Origin: Thiohalophilus sp.
Lineage (GTDB): Bacteria > Pseudomonadota > Gammaproteobacteria > UBA6429 > Thiohalophilaceae
DNA: 64,000 nt
NCBI RefSeq assembly: GCF_034522235.1
Contig: NZ_JAXHLN010000003.1
Span: forward strand, 558,001-622,000
Direction of reading: 5' to 3'
Made by a program: the position numbers and the translations under genes
Notes under the pieces: generated by a model
What the model saw: the letters and a program-made list of their open reading frames with translations, nothing else
Told to the model about the DNA's origin: nothing
The model's database searches: none
In this document: positions 44,853 through 53,857 of the stretch, one piece after another
How the letters are laid out: each line of letters begins with the position of its first letter
Position numbering within the stretch: position 1 is the first letter of the stretch

Positions 44853-46070
44853 ATGCAGACCAACCTGAGCCAACAGTATTTAGAGACCCCCCAGGGACAG
44901 GAAGCCAACGACATCCTGCGCGCCTGTGTGCATTGCGGTTTTTGTACCGCCACCTGCCCGACCTATCAACTGCTGGGGGATGAACTGGATGGGCCGCGTG
45001 GACGGATTTATCTTATCAAGCAGGTGCTGGAGGGGAATGCGGTCACGCACAAAACCCAGCAACATCTGGATCGGTGTCTGACCTGCCGGGCGTGTGAGAC
45101 CACCTGCCCGTCCGGCGTGCGTTACGGCCGGCTGGCGGAGATCGGCCGCGAACTTGTCGAGGAGAAGGTTGGGCGCGGCAAGTTCGAAACCCTGCAGCGC
45201 TGGCTATTGCGCAAGGTGGTCCCTTATCCAAAACGTTTTGCGCCGTTGGTCAGAGCCGGTAATCTTTTCAGGAACGTCATGCCGGCTGCGCTGCGCAATC
45301 AGATACCGACACTGCAAACCCCCATATCGAGACCCGAGCAAACGCATGCGCGCAAGATGCTGGTACTTGAGGGCTGCGTGCAGAGTGTTTCCACCCCCAA
45401 TACCAATGCCGCCGCCGCACGGGTGCTGAACAGGCTGGGTATTGAATTGATCAGCGCCGAGCGGGCGGGCTGTTGCGGCGCGGTCAGCCATCATCTGTCG
45501 GCGACAGAAGAGGGGCTGGATTTTATGCGCAGCAACATCGCCGCCTGGTGGTCCCATATTGAAGCCGGTGCCGAGGCGATCGTCATCACCGCCAGCGGCT
45601 GCGGCGCCATGGTCAAGGAGTACGGCGATCTGCTCAAACATGATCCCGCCTGGGCCGAACAGGCCGCGCGGGTCAGTGACCTGACCCGGGATATCAGCGA
45701 AGTGCTGCGTGACGAGGATCTGTCGCAGCTGGATAACAACTCGGGCTACAGCAAGGTGGCCTTTCACAGCCCCTGCACCCTGCAGCATGGCCAGCAGGTA
45801 CACGGTGTGGTGGAAACGATTCTGCAAAACGCCGGCTTCACCCTTACCGCGGTACCCGACGCCCATCTGTGTTGCGGCTCCGCCGGGACCTACTCGATCC
45901 TGCAGCCGGCGCTGTCGCAACAACTACTGGATAACAAACTCACCGCCCTGCAAGGTGATGAGCCGGATGTGATCGCTACCGCCAATATCGGTTGTCAGAT
46001 GCACCTGGCCAGCAAAGCCGGCAAGCCGGTGAAACACTGGATTGAACTGCTCGACACGGCGGATCAATAA
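44853..46070 (+). CDS. glcF: Glycolate oxidase iron-sulfur subunit GlcF
   Basis: 405-aa electron-transfer subunit with two 4Fe-4S motifs, C25/C28/C31/C35 (CVHCGFCTATCP) and C75/C78/C81/C85 (CLTCRACETTCP). Two CCG domains follow (LEGCVQSVSTPNTNAAAARV, GCCGAVSHHLS, HSPCTLQHGQQV, HLCCGSAGTYSILQP). AAAGGTAA precedes ATG 44853. The repeat-filled gap before it means coupling to glcE depends on transcription through several hairpins. Confidence 0.94.
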   Translation: MQTNLSQQYLETPQGQEANDILRACVHCGFCTATCPTYQLLGDELDGPRGRIYLIKQVLEGNAVTHKTQQHLDRCLTCRACETTCPSGVRYGRLAEIGRELVEEKVGRGKFETLQRWLLRKVVPYPKRFAPLVRAGNLFRNVMPAALRNQIPTLQTPISRPEQTHARKMLVLEGCVQSVSTPNTNAAAARVLNRLGIELISAERAGCCGAVSHHLSATEEGLDFMRSNIAAWWSHIEAGAEAIVITASGCGAMVKEYGDLLKHDPAWAEQAARVSDLTRDISEVLRDEDLSQLDNNSGYSKVAFHSPCTLQHGQQVHGVVETILQNAGFTLTAVPDAHLCCGSAGTYSILQPALSQQLLDNKLTALQGDEPDVIATANIGCQMHLASKAGKPVKHWIELLDTADQ

Positions 46071-46097
46071 TTCCCCGGGACAATCCGGCCAACGACT

Positions 46098-46697
46098 ATG
46101 TTCGATTCACTGATCCGTCAGATCTATCGTCACCCTTACCTCTTTTACCTGGTGTTGTTGACTCTGGGGCTGTTGACCTATTTCTTGCTGGATTACTGGA
46201 TAGTCGATCTCGAGGCGCGTGACGGTCGCGGCCGCACGCCGTTATACCTGGCGGCGGAACAGGGCGATCTGGAAACCGTCCGGCGCCTGCTCGACAAGGG
46301 CGCGATGGTCGATGCCCGGGACAATTGTCTCTGGACCCCCCTGATGCGGGCCGCGCAAAACGGCCATCTTGCCGTGGTGCAGGCCCTGTTACAGGCCGGG
46401 GCCGATATCAATGTGAAGGACAAGGATGGCTACCATGCGCTGACCGCCGTGGTCATTACCAACCAGGTGGCGATGCTCGAATACCTGATCGAGCAGGGGA
46501 TTGCGCTTGATGCGCAGGACGATGAGCGAGGCTGGACGGCCCTGATGTGGGCGGCCAGTGAAGGGCGGGGGAAAATGGTCGAAATACTGCTGGAAAACGG
46601 TGCAGACAGGGCAATACAGAGTATCGATGGTAAAACCGCCCTTGATCTGGCGCTGGAACACCACCATGTTAAAATCGCCACACGGCTGGCAGAATAA
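46098..46697 (+). CDS. Membrane-anchored ankyrin-repeat protein
   Basis: 199 aa with one N-terminal membrane helix (LFYLVLLTLGLLTYFLLDYW, about 14-35) and then four to five ankyrin repeats: GRTPLYLAAEQGDLETVRRL, LWTPLMRAAQNGHLAVVQAL, GYHALTAVVITNQVAMLEYL, GWTALMWAASEGRGKMVEIL and GKTALDLALEHHHVKIATRL. Such proteins mediate protein contacts, here probably facing the periplasm or cytoplasm from the inner membrane. No specific partner is implied by the neighbours. Confidence 0.85.
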   Translation: MFDSLIRQIYRHPYLFYLVLLTLGLLTYFLLDYWIVDLEARDGRGRTPLYLAAEQGDLETVRRLLDKGAMVDARDNCLWTPLMRAAQNGHLAVVQALLQAGADINVKDKDGYHALTAVVITNQVAMLEYLIEQGIALDAQDDERGWTALMWAASEGRGKMVEILLENGADRAIQSIDGKTALDLALEHHHVKIATRLAE

Positions 46698-46806
46698 CCG
46701 TTCTTGAACGGTGCTGGCGATCTTGTGCATCAGGTACCCCGGTAAATCATGCCGGGTACTGCTCAGATTGGAGTATCACACACTGACGTTATAAGAGAAG
46801 TAAATC

Positions 46807-47409
46807 ATGGCAGATCTATTTGAAGAAAAGGCCCGGGATTGGGATACCAACGAGATGATTACAGCACTGTCGTCCGGCATCGGCTCGGCGATTGTCGAGC
46901 GTATCCCGTTGAATTATGAAATGGCCGTCATGGACTTCGGTGCCGGCACCGGCTTGATCAGCGCGCATCTCGCGCCGCATGTCAACAATATCACGGCGGT
47001 GGATGTTTCCGAGTCGATGCTGGAAAAGCTCGCCGCCAAGCCGGAGTTACAGGGCAAGGTGGAAGTCTGTTGTCAGGATATTCTCGAAGAACCCCTGAAC
47101 AGGGAGTTTGATCTGATCGTCAGTGCCATGGCCCTGCACCATGTGGAAGACACCGAAAAACTGTTCCGGCGCTTTGCCGATATCCTCAGGCCCGGCGGAC
47201 GGGTCGCCCTGGCGGATCTGGACAAGGAGGACGGCACCTTCCACCCGGCCGACGTGGAAGGGGTCTTCCACCACGGTTTCGAGCGCGACGCCCTCGAGTC
47301 GTTAATGCGCGAGCAGGGTTTTACCGATATCCGATTTACAACCGCCCATGTGGTCAACAAGGAAGAAGGGGAATACCCCATTTTTCTGGTAACTGCCAGC
47401 TACGGATGA
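46807..47409 (+). CDS. Class I SAM-dependent methyltransferase
   Basis: 200-aa methyltransferase with SAM loop AVMDFGAGTGLISAHLAPHV, acidic strand ITAVDVSESMLEKL, DLIVSAMALHHVEDTEKLFR and LRPGGRVALADLDKEDGTFH, the UbiE/COQ5-like (Methyltransf_11/25) pattern. Substrate unknown. It is a single gene between an ankyrin protein and repeat DNA; AGAGAAGTAAATC precedes the ATG. Confidence 0.85.
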   Translation: MADLFEEKARDWDTNEMITALSSGIGSAIVERIPLNYEMAVMDFGAGTGLISAHLAPHVNNITAVDVSESMLEKLAAKPELQGKVEVCCQDILEEPLNREFDLIVSAMALHHVEDTEKLFRRFADILRPGGRVALADLDKEDGTFHPADVEGVFHHGFERDALESLMREQGFTDIRFTTAHVVNKEEGEYPIFLVTASYG

Positions 47410-47455
47410 TTTATAACAGAGTGCCGGTACTAAACAGGATTATTATAAAAGCTTT

Positions 47456-47520
47456 ACCACGAAGGCACGAAGACACGAAGAAAATAATTTATAGATTTCG
47501 AGTCTTCGAGACTTCGTGGT
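47456..47520. repeat. ACGAAG-family hairpin (copy 2)
   Basis: Begins ACCACGAAGGCACGAAGACA and ends CTTCGAGACTTCGTGGT, an imperfect 25-bp stem with a 15-nt AT-rich loop, matching the element at 44713-44775. It lies between convergent genes and may work as a two-way terminator. Confidence 0.7.
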
Positions 47521-47554
47521 GAAAAAACGGGCCAGGCCGATATGGCTCTGTTAG

Positions 47555-48454
47555 TTATAAACTGCCCGGGCTGGCCAGCTTGCAGTAATCGTTGCCGGTT
47601 TCGTACTGCAGGGTGACGTGATCGATGCCGAAGCGGTGGTGCAGCTCGTCGCTGGCCCGTTGCACGAGCGAATCGTCATCCGGGAATTGCGGGACGACCA
47701 GATGGGCAGTGAGCGCGGTTTCGGTGGTGCTCATGGGCCAGATGTGCAGATCATGCACTTCACTGACGCCGGGCAACTGAGCCAGGTAGTTCTCAACCTG
47801 GTGGGGATCAATGTTTTTCGGTACCGCATCGATGGCCAGGCCGGTGGAATCACGCAACAGATCCAGTGTGCTGTAGAGTATCACCAGCGCGATAAGCAGA
47901 CCGAGCAATGGATCGACCCACAGCCAGCCGGTGAACAGGATCACGGCACCGGCGATTACCACGCCCAGTGAGACGCCCGCATCGGCGGCCATATGCAGAA
48001 AGGCGGCCTTGATATTGAGATCATCTTTCTGGCCACGGATGAACAGCAGCGCGGTGACGGTATTGATCACCACACCGACGGCGGCGACGACGATCACGGT
48101 CATACCGTCGACCGGTTGTGGCTCGCTCAGGCGACCCAGCGCCTCCCAGGCAATCGCGCCTACTGCCACCAATAGCAGCATGCCACTCAACAGCGAGGCG
48201 AGAATGGTCAGGCGACGAAAGCCATAAGTCCGATAGGGCGTGGGCTCCTTGCCGGCCAGATAGATGGCGCCCCAGGCCAGCAGCAGGGTCAGCACATCGG
48301 AGAGGTTATGTCCGGCATCGGTGATCAACGCCAGGGAGTTGCCGAGGAAGCCGTAGACAAACTCGATCACAACAAAGATCAGATTCAGGCTGATCCCCAG
48401 GGTGAAAGCGCGGTTGTAGCTATGCGGGGCGGGGTGATGGTGCGTGTGGGCCAT
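47555..48454 (-). CDS. Cation diffusion facilitator (ZitB/CzcD-type zinc efflux)
   Basis: 299-aa proton-coupled divalent metal exporter. A His-rich start (MAHTHHHPAPH) is followed by six helices; metal-site motifs are LITDAGHNLSDVLTLLLAWG in helix 2 and AAFLHMAADAGVSLGVVIAG in helix 5. The C-terminal cytoplasmic domain has VEDHLHIWPMST-like EVHDLHIWPMSTTETALTAH. Zinc is the likely substrate by family. A single gene, with no metal regulator beside it. Confidence 0.92.
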   Translation of the reverse strand: MAHTHHHPAPHSYNRAFTLGISLNLIFVVIEFVYGFLGNSLALITDAGHNLSDVLTLLLAWGAIYLAGKEPTPYRTYGFRRLTILASLLSGMLLLVAVGAIAWEALGRLSEPQPVDGMTVIVVAAVGVVINTVTALLFIRGQKDDLNIKAAFLHMAADAGVSLGVVIAGAVILFTGWLWVDPLLGLLIALVILYSTLDLLRDSTGLAIDAVPKNIDPHQVENYLAQLPGVSEVHDLHIWPMSTTETALTAHLVVPQFPDDDSLVQRASDELHHRFGIDHVTLQYETGNDYCKLASPGSL

Positions 48455-48535
48455 GACGACAACTATCTATCATTAAAAGGGCGGCTGTCAATCATGCCGC
48501 GAGCAATGAAGTGTCGGTTATGCGGTTGAGACCGT

Positions 48536-49000
48536 TTAGACAAAATCCCGCGGTATGACCGTGTCCCAGTTGGCCGAATAGACGCGTTTATCGCCTTCGT
48601 AAGCGTCGAGTTCGGCGCGCAGATAGAAATCACTTTCGGTCGAGGTCAATATGGTGCGAGTGACGGTTTTGACAAACCAGTCGCCGCGCCGGTAACTGCG
48701 TTCCCACAGGGTTTCGCCACGAACCGAGTTGAAGTCGTCACCCTGATAGGTATACCACTCCAGTGCCTTGCGGCCCATCGCCAGATCGATGTCCCTGATA
48801 TAGACAATACCGCTGTCGTTGATCACCTTGAGGGTCGAAAGATCGAGATCCAGATCCCGAATCACGCGCCAGTTGTGGTGTTCCGGCTCGATCATCTCGG
48901 TGACCAACGGCGGTGCCGCTTCCGGTTCGTCAACTGGGCGAGGTTGAAATCGTCGAGCCCTACCACAAAGATGTTCAAGGACATCCTGCCACTCCGGCAT
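48536..49000 (-). pseudogene. Remnant of a CocE/NonD (peptidase S15) hydrolase, C-terminal domain, with foreign N-terminus
   Basis: From about codon 35 the frame reads WRVIRDLDLDLSTLKVINDS, RKALEWYTYQGDDFNSVRGE, WERSYRRGDWFVKTVTRTIL and YSANWDTVIPRDFV, the C-terminal beta domain of CocE/NonD hydrolases, which are normally over 600 aa with a catalytic alpha/beta domain missing here. The region before it is better read in another frame from ATG 48984 as MSLNIFVVGLDDFNLAQL, looking like the start of an unrelated protein. The two pieces seem fused by a deletion. No function is expected. Confidence 0.65.
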
Positions 49001-49063
49001 CGTTTTCAGAATTTCATTGTGGTATTCGGTTGCGCGTCAACGCAATGTGAATTTCATATATCC

Positions 49064-49480
49064 TTATTCCTGCTGGCTGTTTTCTCTCTCCACGCAACGT
49101 TGAAAAGCCGGCAGGTGGTTCTCCCGGGAGGCGCGTTGCAGGTTCCGAAGCACGCTCTGGACGTCCGGATAGTCGCTGCTGTCAGCGAGGAGACGATCAT
49201 ACATCGCGGCATTATCGATCTCGGCGGCCACGCCGGCCTGGCAGGCGGCCAGAAGGGCTTCGGGTATCTTGATACGCTCTGGCCAGTTGTCCTCGGGTAC
49301 GCACAGGCCATGATTGTCGAACAGTACCAGCAAGGCATCGATATGGCGTTGCTCCGCCTCGACGATGTTGCTGAAAGGGCGCACATCACCAAATTTTTCG
49401 AGGACCCGGCGGTAGGTGGCGCGGGCCCTGTATTCGTCCTCGATCGCTTCGGTCAATATTTCGTTCAGGGTCTGTGTCAT
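49064..49480 (-). CDS. DUF2202-like ferritin-fold protein
   Basis: 138-aa helical protein beginning MTQTLNEILTEAIEDEYRAR at ATG 49480. EAIEDEYRARATYR and IVEAEQRHIDALL have the Glu and E-x-x-H spacing of ferritin-like di-iron proteins; AEIDNAAMYDRLL supplies a later Glu. I choose this start because residues upstream look non-coding. Function in the family is not established; iron or oxidative-stress handling is plausible. The 224 bp to the next gene holds only a weak 31-codon ORF. Confidence 0.75.
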   Translation of the reverse strand: MTQTLNEILTEAIEDEYRARATYRRVLEKFGDVRPFSNIVEAEQRHIDALLVLFDNHGLCVPEDNWPERIKIPEALLAACQAGVAAEIDNAAMYDRLLADSSDYPDVQSVLRNLQRASRENHLPAFQRCVERENSQQE

Positions 49481-49704
49481 GCTGCATGACTCGGTGAGTG
49501 TTTTATTCAGTTTAGCGTTTTTTTCACCGGAACAATATGCTCTGGAGCACCGATTCAGTCCGAATCTGATAGTCGAGCTTGGCATCGTGCTCCGGAATGA
49601 TCTCGCGCACCTGTATACGTGAACAAGTCGGTAATGTGCAGAAGGTGATTTACGTGGACCATGGCGGCTATTATCATGTTTCCTCATTGTGAGGAGAAAA
49701 GCCC

Positions 49705-50664
49705 ATGCTTAGTAATGTGTATCATTTTTTGAAAATTCAGTTCGGTCTTCTGGTCCTGCTATTACTGCTGTTGCCAGTTACCGGAGTGCAGGCTGGTGAG
49801 AGGTTGCCGGAACCGGAAATCAAGAAAGTCAATGACCGGGTCTACGCGCTGCTGGGACCGATTGGCTTTCCTTCAAAAGAAAATCATGGCTATATGGTCA
49901 ACAGCGCGGTATTGATTGGCGATGAGGGCGTGGTTCTGATCGATACCGGATTCAGCAATGAAATTGGTCAGCATTTAAAAAACACCATTGCCGGTATCAC
50001 GGATAAGCCGGTGACCCACATCATCAACACCCATCATCATGGCGATCATATCCTGGGCAACACCGCTTTCCCGGATGCGGAAATTGTCAGTTCGAAAATG
50101 TGCCGGGAACTGGTTGAAAAACATGGTTACGACTGGATCGCAATACTGGAGAACACGACGGGAAAGGAACATCCCGATACCCGGCCGGTCCCCGCACAAA
50201 CGGTATATCCGCAAGAGTCGCATACAGACGTGACCCTGCAGGGTATCTCCATGGAGATGTGGGTTCCCGCCGGCTCGCATACGCCGGGTGACATGATGAT
50301 TTACCTGCCACAGGATAAATTGCTGATTAGCGGCGATGTTCTGGTCAAGAAAATGATTCCCAGTTTTGTCGATGCCCATCTCGGCAGCTGGATTGAAACC
50401 CTGGCGCAGATCGAAAAGCGGGAGATCGAGACGGTCATTCCCGGCCACGGGCCACTGATGACCAAAGCCGATGTGAAAGCCATGCATCGACGGATGGCGG
50501 ATCTCTATGCCGGGATCGAGGCAGGATACAATCAGGGGCTGATGGACAGCGAGATACGCAAGATACTGGATTTGTCACAGTGGAAGAAGATGAAGGAGTT
50601 CGAAGGGCAGATGGGAATCAACATCAACCGGGCTTACCTGGAGATCGAACGCGAGAGTTTCTAA
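49705..50664 (+). CDS. Secreted metallo-beta-lactamase-fold hydrolase (SoxH-like)
   Basis: 319-aa protein with a signal peptide (LLVLLLLLLPVTGVQAG, cleavage near residue 31) and the zinc motif HHHGDH at 110-115 (H110, H112, D114, H115), plus GSHTPGDMMIYLP, LLISGDVLVKKM and VIPGHGPLMTK. It resembles SoxH-like and quinoprotein-relay MBL proteins near sulfur or alcohol oxidation genes. Periplasmic location is likely. GAGGAGAAAAGCCC precedes the ATG. Substrate unknown. Confidence 0.87.
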   Translation: MLSNVYHFLKIQFGLLVLLLLLLPVTGVQAGERLPEPEIKKVNDRVYALLGPIGFPSKENHGYMVNSAVLIGDEGVVLIDTGFSNEIGQHLKNTIAGITDKPVTHIINTHHHGDHILGNTAFPDAEIVSSKMCRELVEKHGYDWIAILENTTGKEHPDTRPVPAQTVYPQESHTDVTLQGISMEMWVPAGSHTPGDMMIYLPQDKLLISGDVLVKKMIPSFVDAHLGSWIETLAQIEKREIETVIPGHGPLMTKADVKAMHRRMADLYAGIEAGYNQGLMDSEIRKILDLSQWKKMKEFEGQMGININRAYLEIERESF

Positions 50665-51083
50665 CCCTGGCTGTTTTGTGGTTCAAATCGGGGTGAGAGC
50701 AAGCGCTCAATCCACTGGCGAGCCTCACGCAGATTACGGAACGATTCGCTTTGAAAGCCGTCGCCGATCCAGGTCCGGGAAAATATCTGGTAGGAGACAT
50801 CCACCCCGTTGAGTTGCCGGGGTGAGCCGACCAGGGCAACCAGCTGGTCGGGGTTCAGGGCGGCCTCTTCCTTGTCCTCCAGGGTAATGATATGGAGCTC
50901 TTCGGGCGAGACTTCCATGCGCTTGGCCTCGGTAAAATCCCAGATCTGGTAGCGCAGTTTCTTTTGTGGATCCCGGGCGTAAATTTCCCGGTTGAGATCA
51001 ATGATTTCGCGGCCGCTGACCAGCCCACTCATCCTGAGTAATACGCCTTCCCCGTCATATTCGCTCTGGATTGTAGCGGGCAT
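50661..51083 (-). CDS. Conserved protein of unknown function, STAS-like fold possible
   Basis: 140 aa from ATG 51083, preceded by an ideal AGGAGGT. It starts MPATIQSEYDGEGVLLRMSG and contains YQIWDFTEAKRMEVSPEEL and RNLREARQWIERLL. Alternating strands and helices recall SpoIIAA-like/STAS proteins, but that is a guess. No signal or membrane segment. It overlaps the end of the convergent hydrolase gene by four bases. Confidence 0.75.
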   Translation of the reverse strand: MPATIQSEYDGEGVLLRMSGLVSGREIIDLNREIYARDPQKKLRYQIWDFTEAKRMEVSPEELHIITLEDKEEAALNPDQLVALVGSPRQLNGVDVSYQIFSRTWIGDGFQSESFRNLREARQWIERLLSPRFEPQNSQG

Positions 51084-51297
51084 ATAGCTACCTCCTGTAT
51101 GGGCAACGACGAGGGGATAGCCTCGGCATTTGCGGGTTTGTAATATATAAGTAGAATAGTCAACTTTTTCCAAATGGGCAAACAGGAATGGTTTATCGGG
51201 GCTATGCCTTGATTGGCATCAAGGTCATTGTTGAGCCAGGGTCCAAGATTAGTTGAATAATGTCAGTATCAATGTCCGAACGGACCGGAGCATCGCA

Positions 51298-51786
51298 ATG
51301 CGTCATAATCTTTATTTATTGCTCTTTATCGTCGTTGCCGCATCGATCCCGATGCGCGCTGCCCTGGCCGGGACAAATGCGCCAGTGCTGGCGGGGCAGC
51401 CCGAGTTACGTCAGTTATTGCAGCAGGAAATGCAGGCATTGAAAAAAGCCATGGCGGTGCTGAGCCAGGCCCTGCCGCAAGGCGAGTGGCGCAGCGTGGC
51501 CGAAACAGCCGGCCAGGTCCATGACAGCTTTATTTTTCAGCAGAAGCTGACTGCCAAAGATCGCAAGACCCTGCATCAGGCCTTGCCGGAAGGCTTTATC
51601 CGGCAAGACAGGGCCTTTCATCAACAGGCCAGAAAGCTGCAGCATGCCGCCGAGTCACGCGATGCCGAACTGAGTCTGTTCTATTATTCGAAAATGCTGG
51701 AAAGCTGTGTGACCTGCCACAGCAAATTTGCAACCCATCGATTTCCGTCCCTGGCCGAAGGTGGTTCGGATCATGGAGGTCATTGA
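51298..51786 (+). CDS. Periplasmic c-type cytochrome-like protein
   Basis: 162 aa from ATG 51298 (GGAG at 51285-51288). A signal peptide (LYLLLFIVVAASIPMRAALA) is followed by a helical domain and a single heme motif CVTCH at residues 137-141 near the C-terminus, as in four-helix class II (c-prime-like) cytochromes. RKLQHAAESRDAELSLFYYS is the preceding helix. Electron carrier or sensor role is inference. An upstream in-frame ATG lacks a ribosome binding site. Confidence 0.82.
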   Translation: MRHNLYLLLFIVVAASIPMRAALAGTNAPVLAGQPELRQLLQQEMQALKKAMAVLSQALPQGEWRSVAETAGQVHDSFIFQQKLTAKDRKTLHQALPEGFIRQDRAFHQQARKLQHAAESRDAELSLFYYSKMLESCVTCHSKFATHRFPSLAEGGSDHGGH

Positions 51787-51819
51787 GTAACGCACTGTTT
51801 GTGCGGTGGGTTGCAAAGG

Positions 51820-51847
51820 GACGAGGTACGAGTGACGAGGGACGAGG
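51820..51847. repeat. GACGAGG heptamer array
   Basis: Four 7-bp units (GACGAGG, TACGAGT, GACGAGG, GACGAGG) between the cytochrome gene and the convergent gtrA-like gene, same family as at 30410-30430, 44785-44814 and 60306-60335. Confidence 0.7.
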
Positions 51848-51863
51848 AAAATAAGATTTTCGA

Positions 51864-52271
51864 TCAGGGTGACTTGCGGAATGAATAGTATTTGTGTCCC
51901 AGGTAACTGGTGACGGCGGGGATGGCCAGGCCGATGAGATGGGCGACTTCGGGGGCATAGAAGGTGTAGCCGACGGCAGGGAACAGGTATTCGGCCAGAC
52001 CGACGCTGATGAGCCAGACCTGCACCACGGCCAGCAGGTTCACCAGGGTGAAATCGCGCAACTCGTGCCAGTGATGGCGACCGCTTTTCTCGAACACGTA
52101 GATCTTCGACAGGATAAACGCCGTCAGCATGCCCACCAGATAGGCGAGAATGACCGCCAGTCGATAACCGACCCATTCATTAATAATAATCCGCGAGACA
52201 AAGTTCACCAGCGCGGCGAAACCGCCGACGACCAGAAACTGCATGAACTCGGTTCGGATTGCCTTGGTCAT
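51864..52271 (-). CDS. GtrA-family membrane protein
   Basis: 135-aa protein with four membrane helices: FMQFLVVGGFAALVNFVSRI, LAVILAYLVGMLTAFILSKI, LVNLLAVVQVWLISVGLAEY and HLIGLAIPAVTSYLGHKYYS. GtrA proteins help move or present polyprenyl-linked sugars across the membrane; Rv3789 of the mycobacterial arabinan pathway is of this family. It is the last gene of the minus-strand HAD-UbiA/dprE1/dprE2 group, ten bases after the FAD oxidoreductase. Confidence 0.88.
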   Translation of the reverse strand: MTKAIRTEFMQFLVVGGFAALVNFVSRIIINEWVGYRLAVILAYLVGMLTAFILSKIYVFEKSGRHHWHELRDFTLVNLLAVVQVWLISVGLAEYLFPAVGYTFYAPEVAHLIGLAIPAVTSYLGHKYYSFRKSP

Positions 52272-52281
52272 GGCTGGTTTC

Positions 52282-53570
52282 TCATGATTGGGCCATTTTC
52301 GCCAGTTGTCTACCCAGCTTGACGCTCTCGGCCATGGAACGATCTTCCGGGTAGTAATAGGAGGTGTCGGCGATCAGAAGATTGTCGACGTTGCCGCGAA
52401 TGGGCGGGAGCAGACTGGCAAAGCCCGGCTGGCAAATGGGTTGCGCATAGGCATAGCGCGAGGCATTGACCGAGATAATGTCCTCATCGCCCAGTTCGGG
52501 GTTGAGTTTTTTCAGATAGCCGGTTGCCTCGTTGATGATCTTCTCATCGCTCCAGCTGAACTTGGGGTGGGAGCGGGGCATGTAATAGGGGACATAGACC
52601 ACGTTGTCGGACAGCGGCCGCAGATTGCTCATTTCGATAATGCCGGGGATATCGAAATCCGGATCGCTGATGTTGAGCCAGAAGTTGTCGGTGACCGGCT
52701 TTTTGAGTTTATAGATCAGACAGACCACGCCGATGTTCTGCACCTGCCGGTAACGTTCCAGCTGCTCCCCGGGAAGATCGGGGATTAGCCGCGGAATATA
52801 CTGTAACGGGATGGTACTGATGATCTGGTCATAGGCTTCGAGACCGCTGTTGAGTTCAATGCCGGTCACCCGGTCGTTTTCGATGCGGACATTGCGGACC
52901 GGTGTCGACAGATGAATATTGCCCCCTTGTTGTTTGATGCGGGCAGCCAGCTCGTTGAGCAGGGTTTGTGAACCCCCTCGATATAGCCGAGTGACTCCTG
53001 GAAGATGCTGCGCCGCGACTGGCCGACCCGGCGGATTCGGGCCCAGATCCAGGCGGCCGAGAGGTTATCGGTAAAGTCGTGAAACTTGAGCCGGAACAGC
53101 CGATCCCACAGCACCTCGTAGGCTTTTTTGCCGCTGCCCTTCTTCAGCCAGCTGACCGCATCGAGACCGTCCAGATCGCGCCAGTTCTCCTTGTCCCGTT
53201 TGGAGGCGAAGAACATATGCGCACCATAGCGCAAGCGCGATATGAGATTGAGATGAGGAAAAGTCAACAGTGATATGGGATCCCCCCAGCGATGCAGATG
53301 ACCGTGATAATAGTAGCCCATTTTCGTATCGACCCAGTGCAGCTTGTCGGTCATGCCCAGCTCATCGAGCAGATCAAACAGCGGCTCGTCGGGACGGCAG
53401 ACAAAATGGTAATAGCGCTCGATACTCAGTCCATCAAAATCAAAGTGCGCTGACATTCCCCCGAGGCGATCATCGAACTCGTACAGATCGACCTGGTGGT
53501 CCTGTTTGCTCAGTTCGTAGGCCGTGGCCAGACCCATGGGGCCGGCGCCGATGACCGCGATTTTGCTCAT
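52282..53570 (-). CDS. NAD(P)/FAD-dependent amine-oxidase-like protein, frameshifted
   Basis: The N-terminal part from ATG 53570 has MSKIAVIGAGPMGLATAYEL, VDLYEFDDRLGGMSAHFDFD and FQESLGYIEG, then breaks. The rest continues in the -1 frame as TLLNELAARIKQQGG, STIPLQYIPRLIPDLPG and LLIADTSYYYPEDRSMAESV. One more base in the C5 run at 52973-52977 (G on the coding strand) restores IEGGSQTLLNEL and a 429-aa flavoprotein of the protoporphyrinogen-oxidase/UDP-galactopyranose-mutase superfamily. It is placed with sugar-modifying genes, so it may act on a lipid-linked sugar. Same defect type as in pgk. Confidence 0.85.
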
Positions 53571-53690
53571 TACGTAATCCTGTTAATAAAGTTTGCAGTC
53601 AAATGAAATTCGTGAGTCGTAAATCAGAAATAGATTCGATTTTGGACTTATGATTTAAGATTGCCAACTGCCAACTCTCTACACAATCCC

Positions 53691-53756
53691 TGTAGGAGCG
53701 GGCTTCGACCGCGACGGCGCCAGATTCGGCAATCGCGCCCGCGGGGCGCTCCTACA
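53691..53756. repeat. REP-like hairpin TGTAGGAGCG...CGCTCCTACA
   Basis: 66-bp palindrome with GGGCTTCGACCGCGACGGCG inside; ends match the copy at 24015-24067. It is the first of three repeats that fill 53571-53911, upstream of the FAD oxidoreductase on the minus strand. A single GCCAACTGCCAACT pair at 53662-53675 precedes it. Confidence 0.7.
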
Positions 53757-53773
53757 GACTTAACTATTCAGCC

Positions 53774-53848
53774 GTAGGTCACATTGGCGAAGCCTATGTG
53801 ACGATTCCCGGTCGATTGTCAGGTAGCGCTGCGCGCAACCTGACCTAC
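53774..53848. repeat. Cloverleaf-like repeat closed by GTAGGTC/GACCTAC
   Basis: GTAGGTC (53774-53780) pairs with GACCTAC (53842-53848). Inside are two overlapping-edge hairpins, GTCACAT/ATGTGAC (53779-53785, 53796-53802) and GTCAGGT/ACCTGAC (53818-53824, 53838-53844). The shape is that of a large REP-type element, not a tRNA: there is no T-loop or CCA end. Confidence 0.6.
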
Positions 53849-53857
53849 ACTGTCTCT

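Noticed and set aside
49597-49692. 31-codon plus-strand ORF (MISRTCIREQVGNVQKVIYV...) before the metallo-hydrolase gene.
   Set aside because: Very short, poor ribosome binding site and no recognised family; could be the tail of a lost gene but cannot be supported.
53774-53848. Possible tRNA because of a cloverleaf-like shape.
   Set aside because: No T-loop, anticodon loop or acceptor features; the pairing fits a REP-type repeat.
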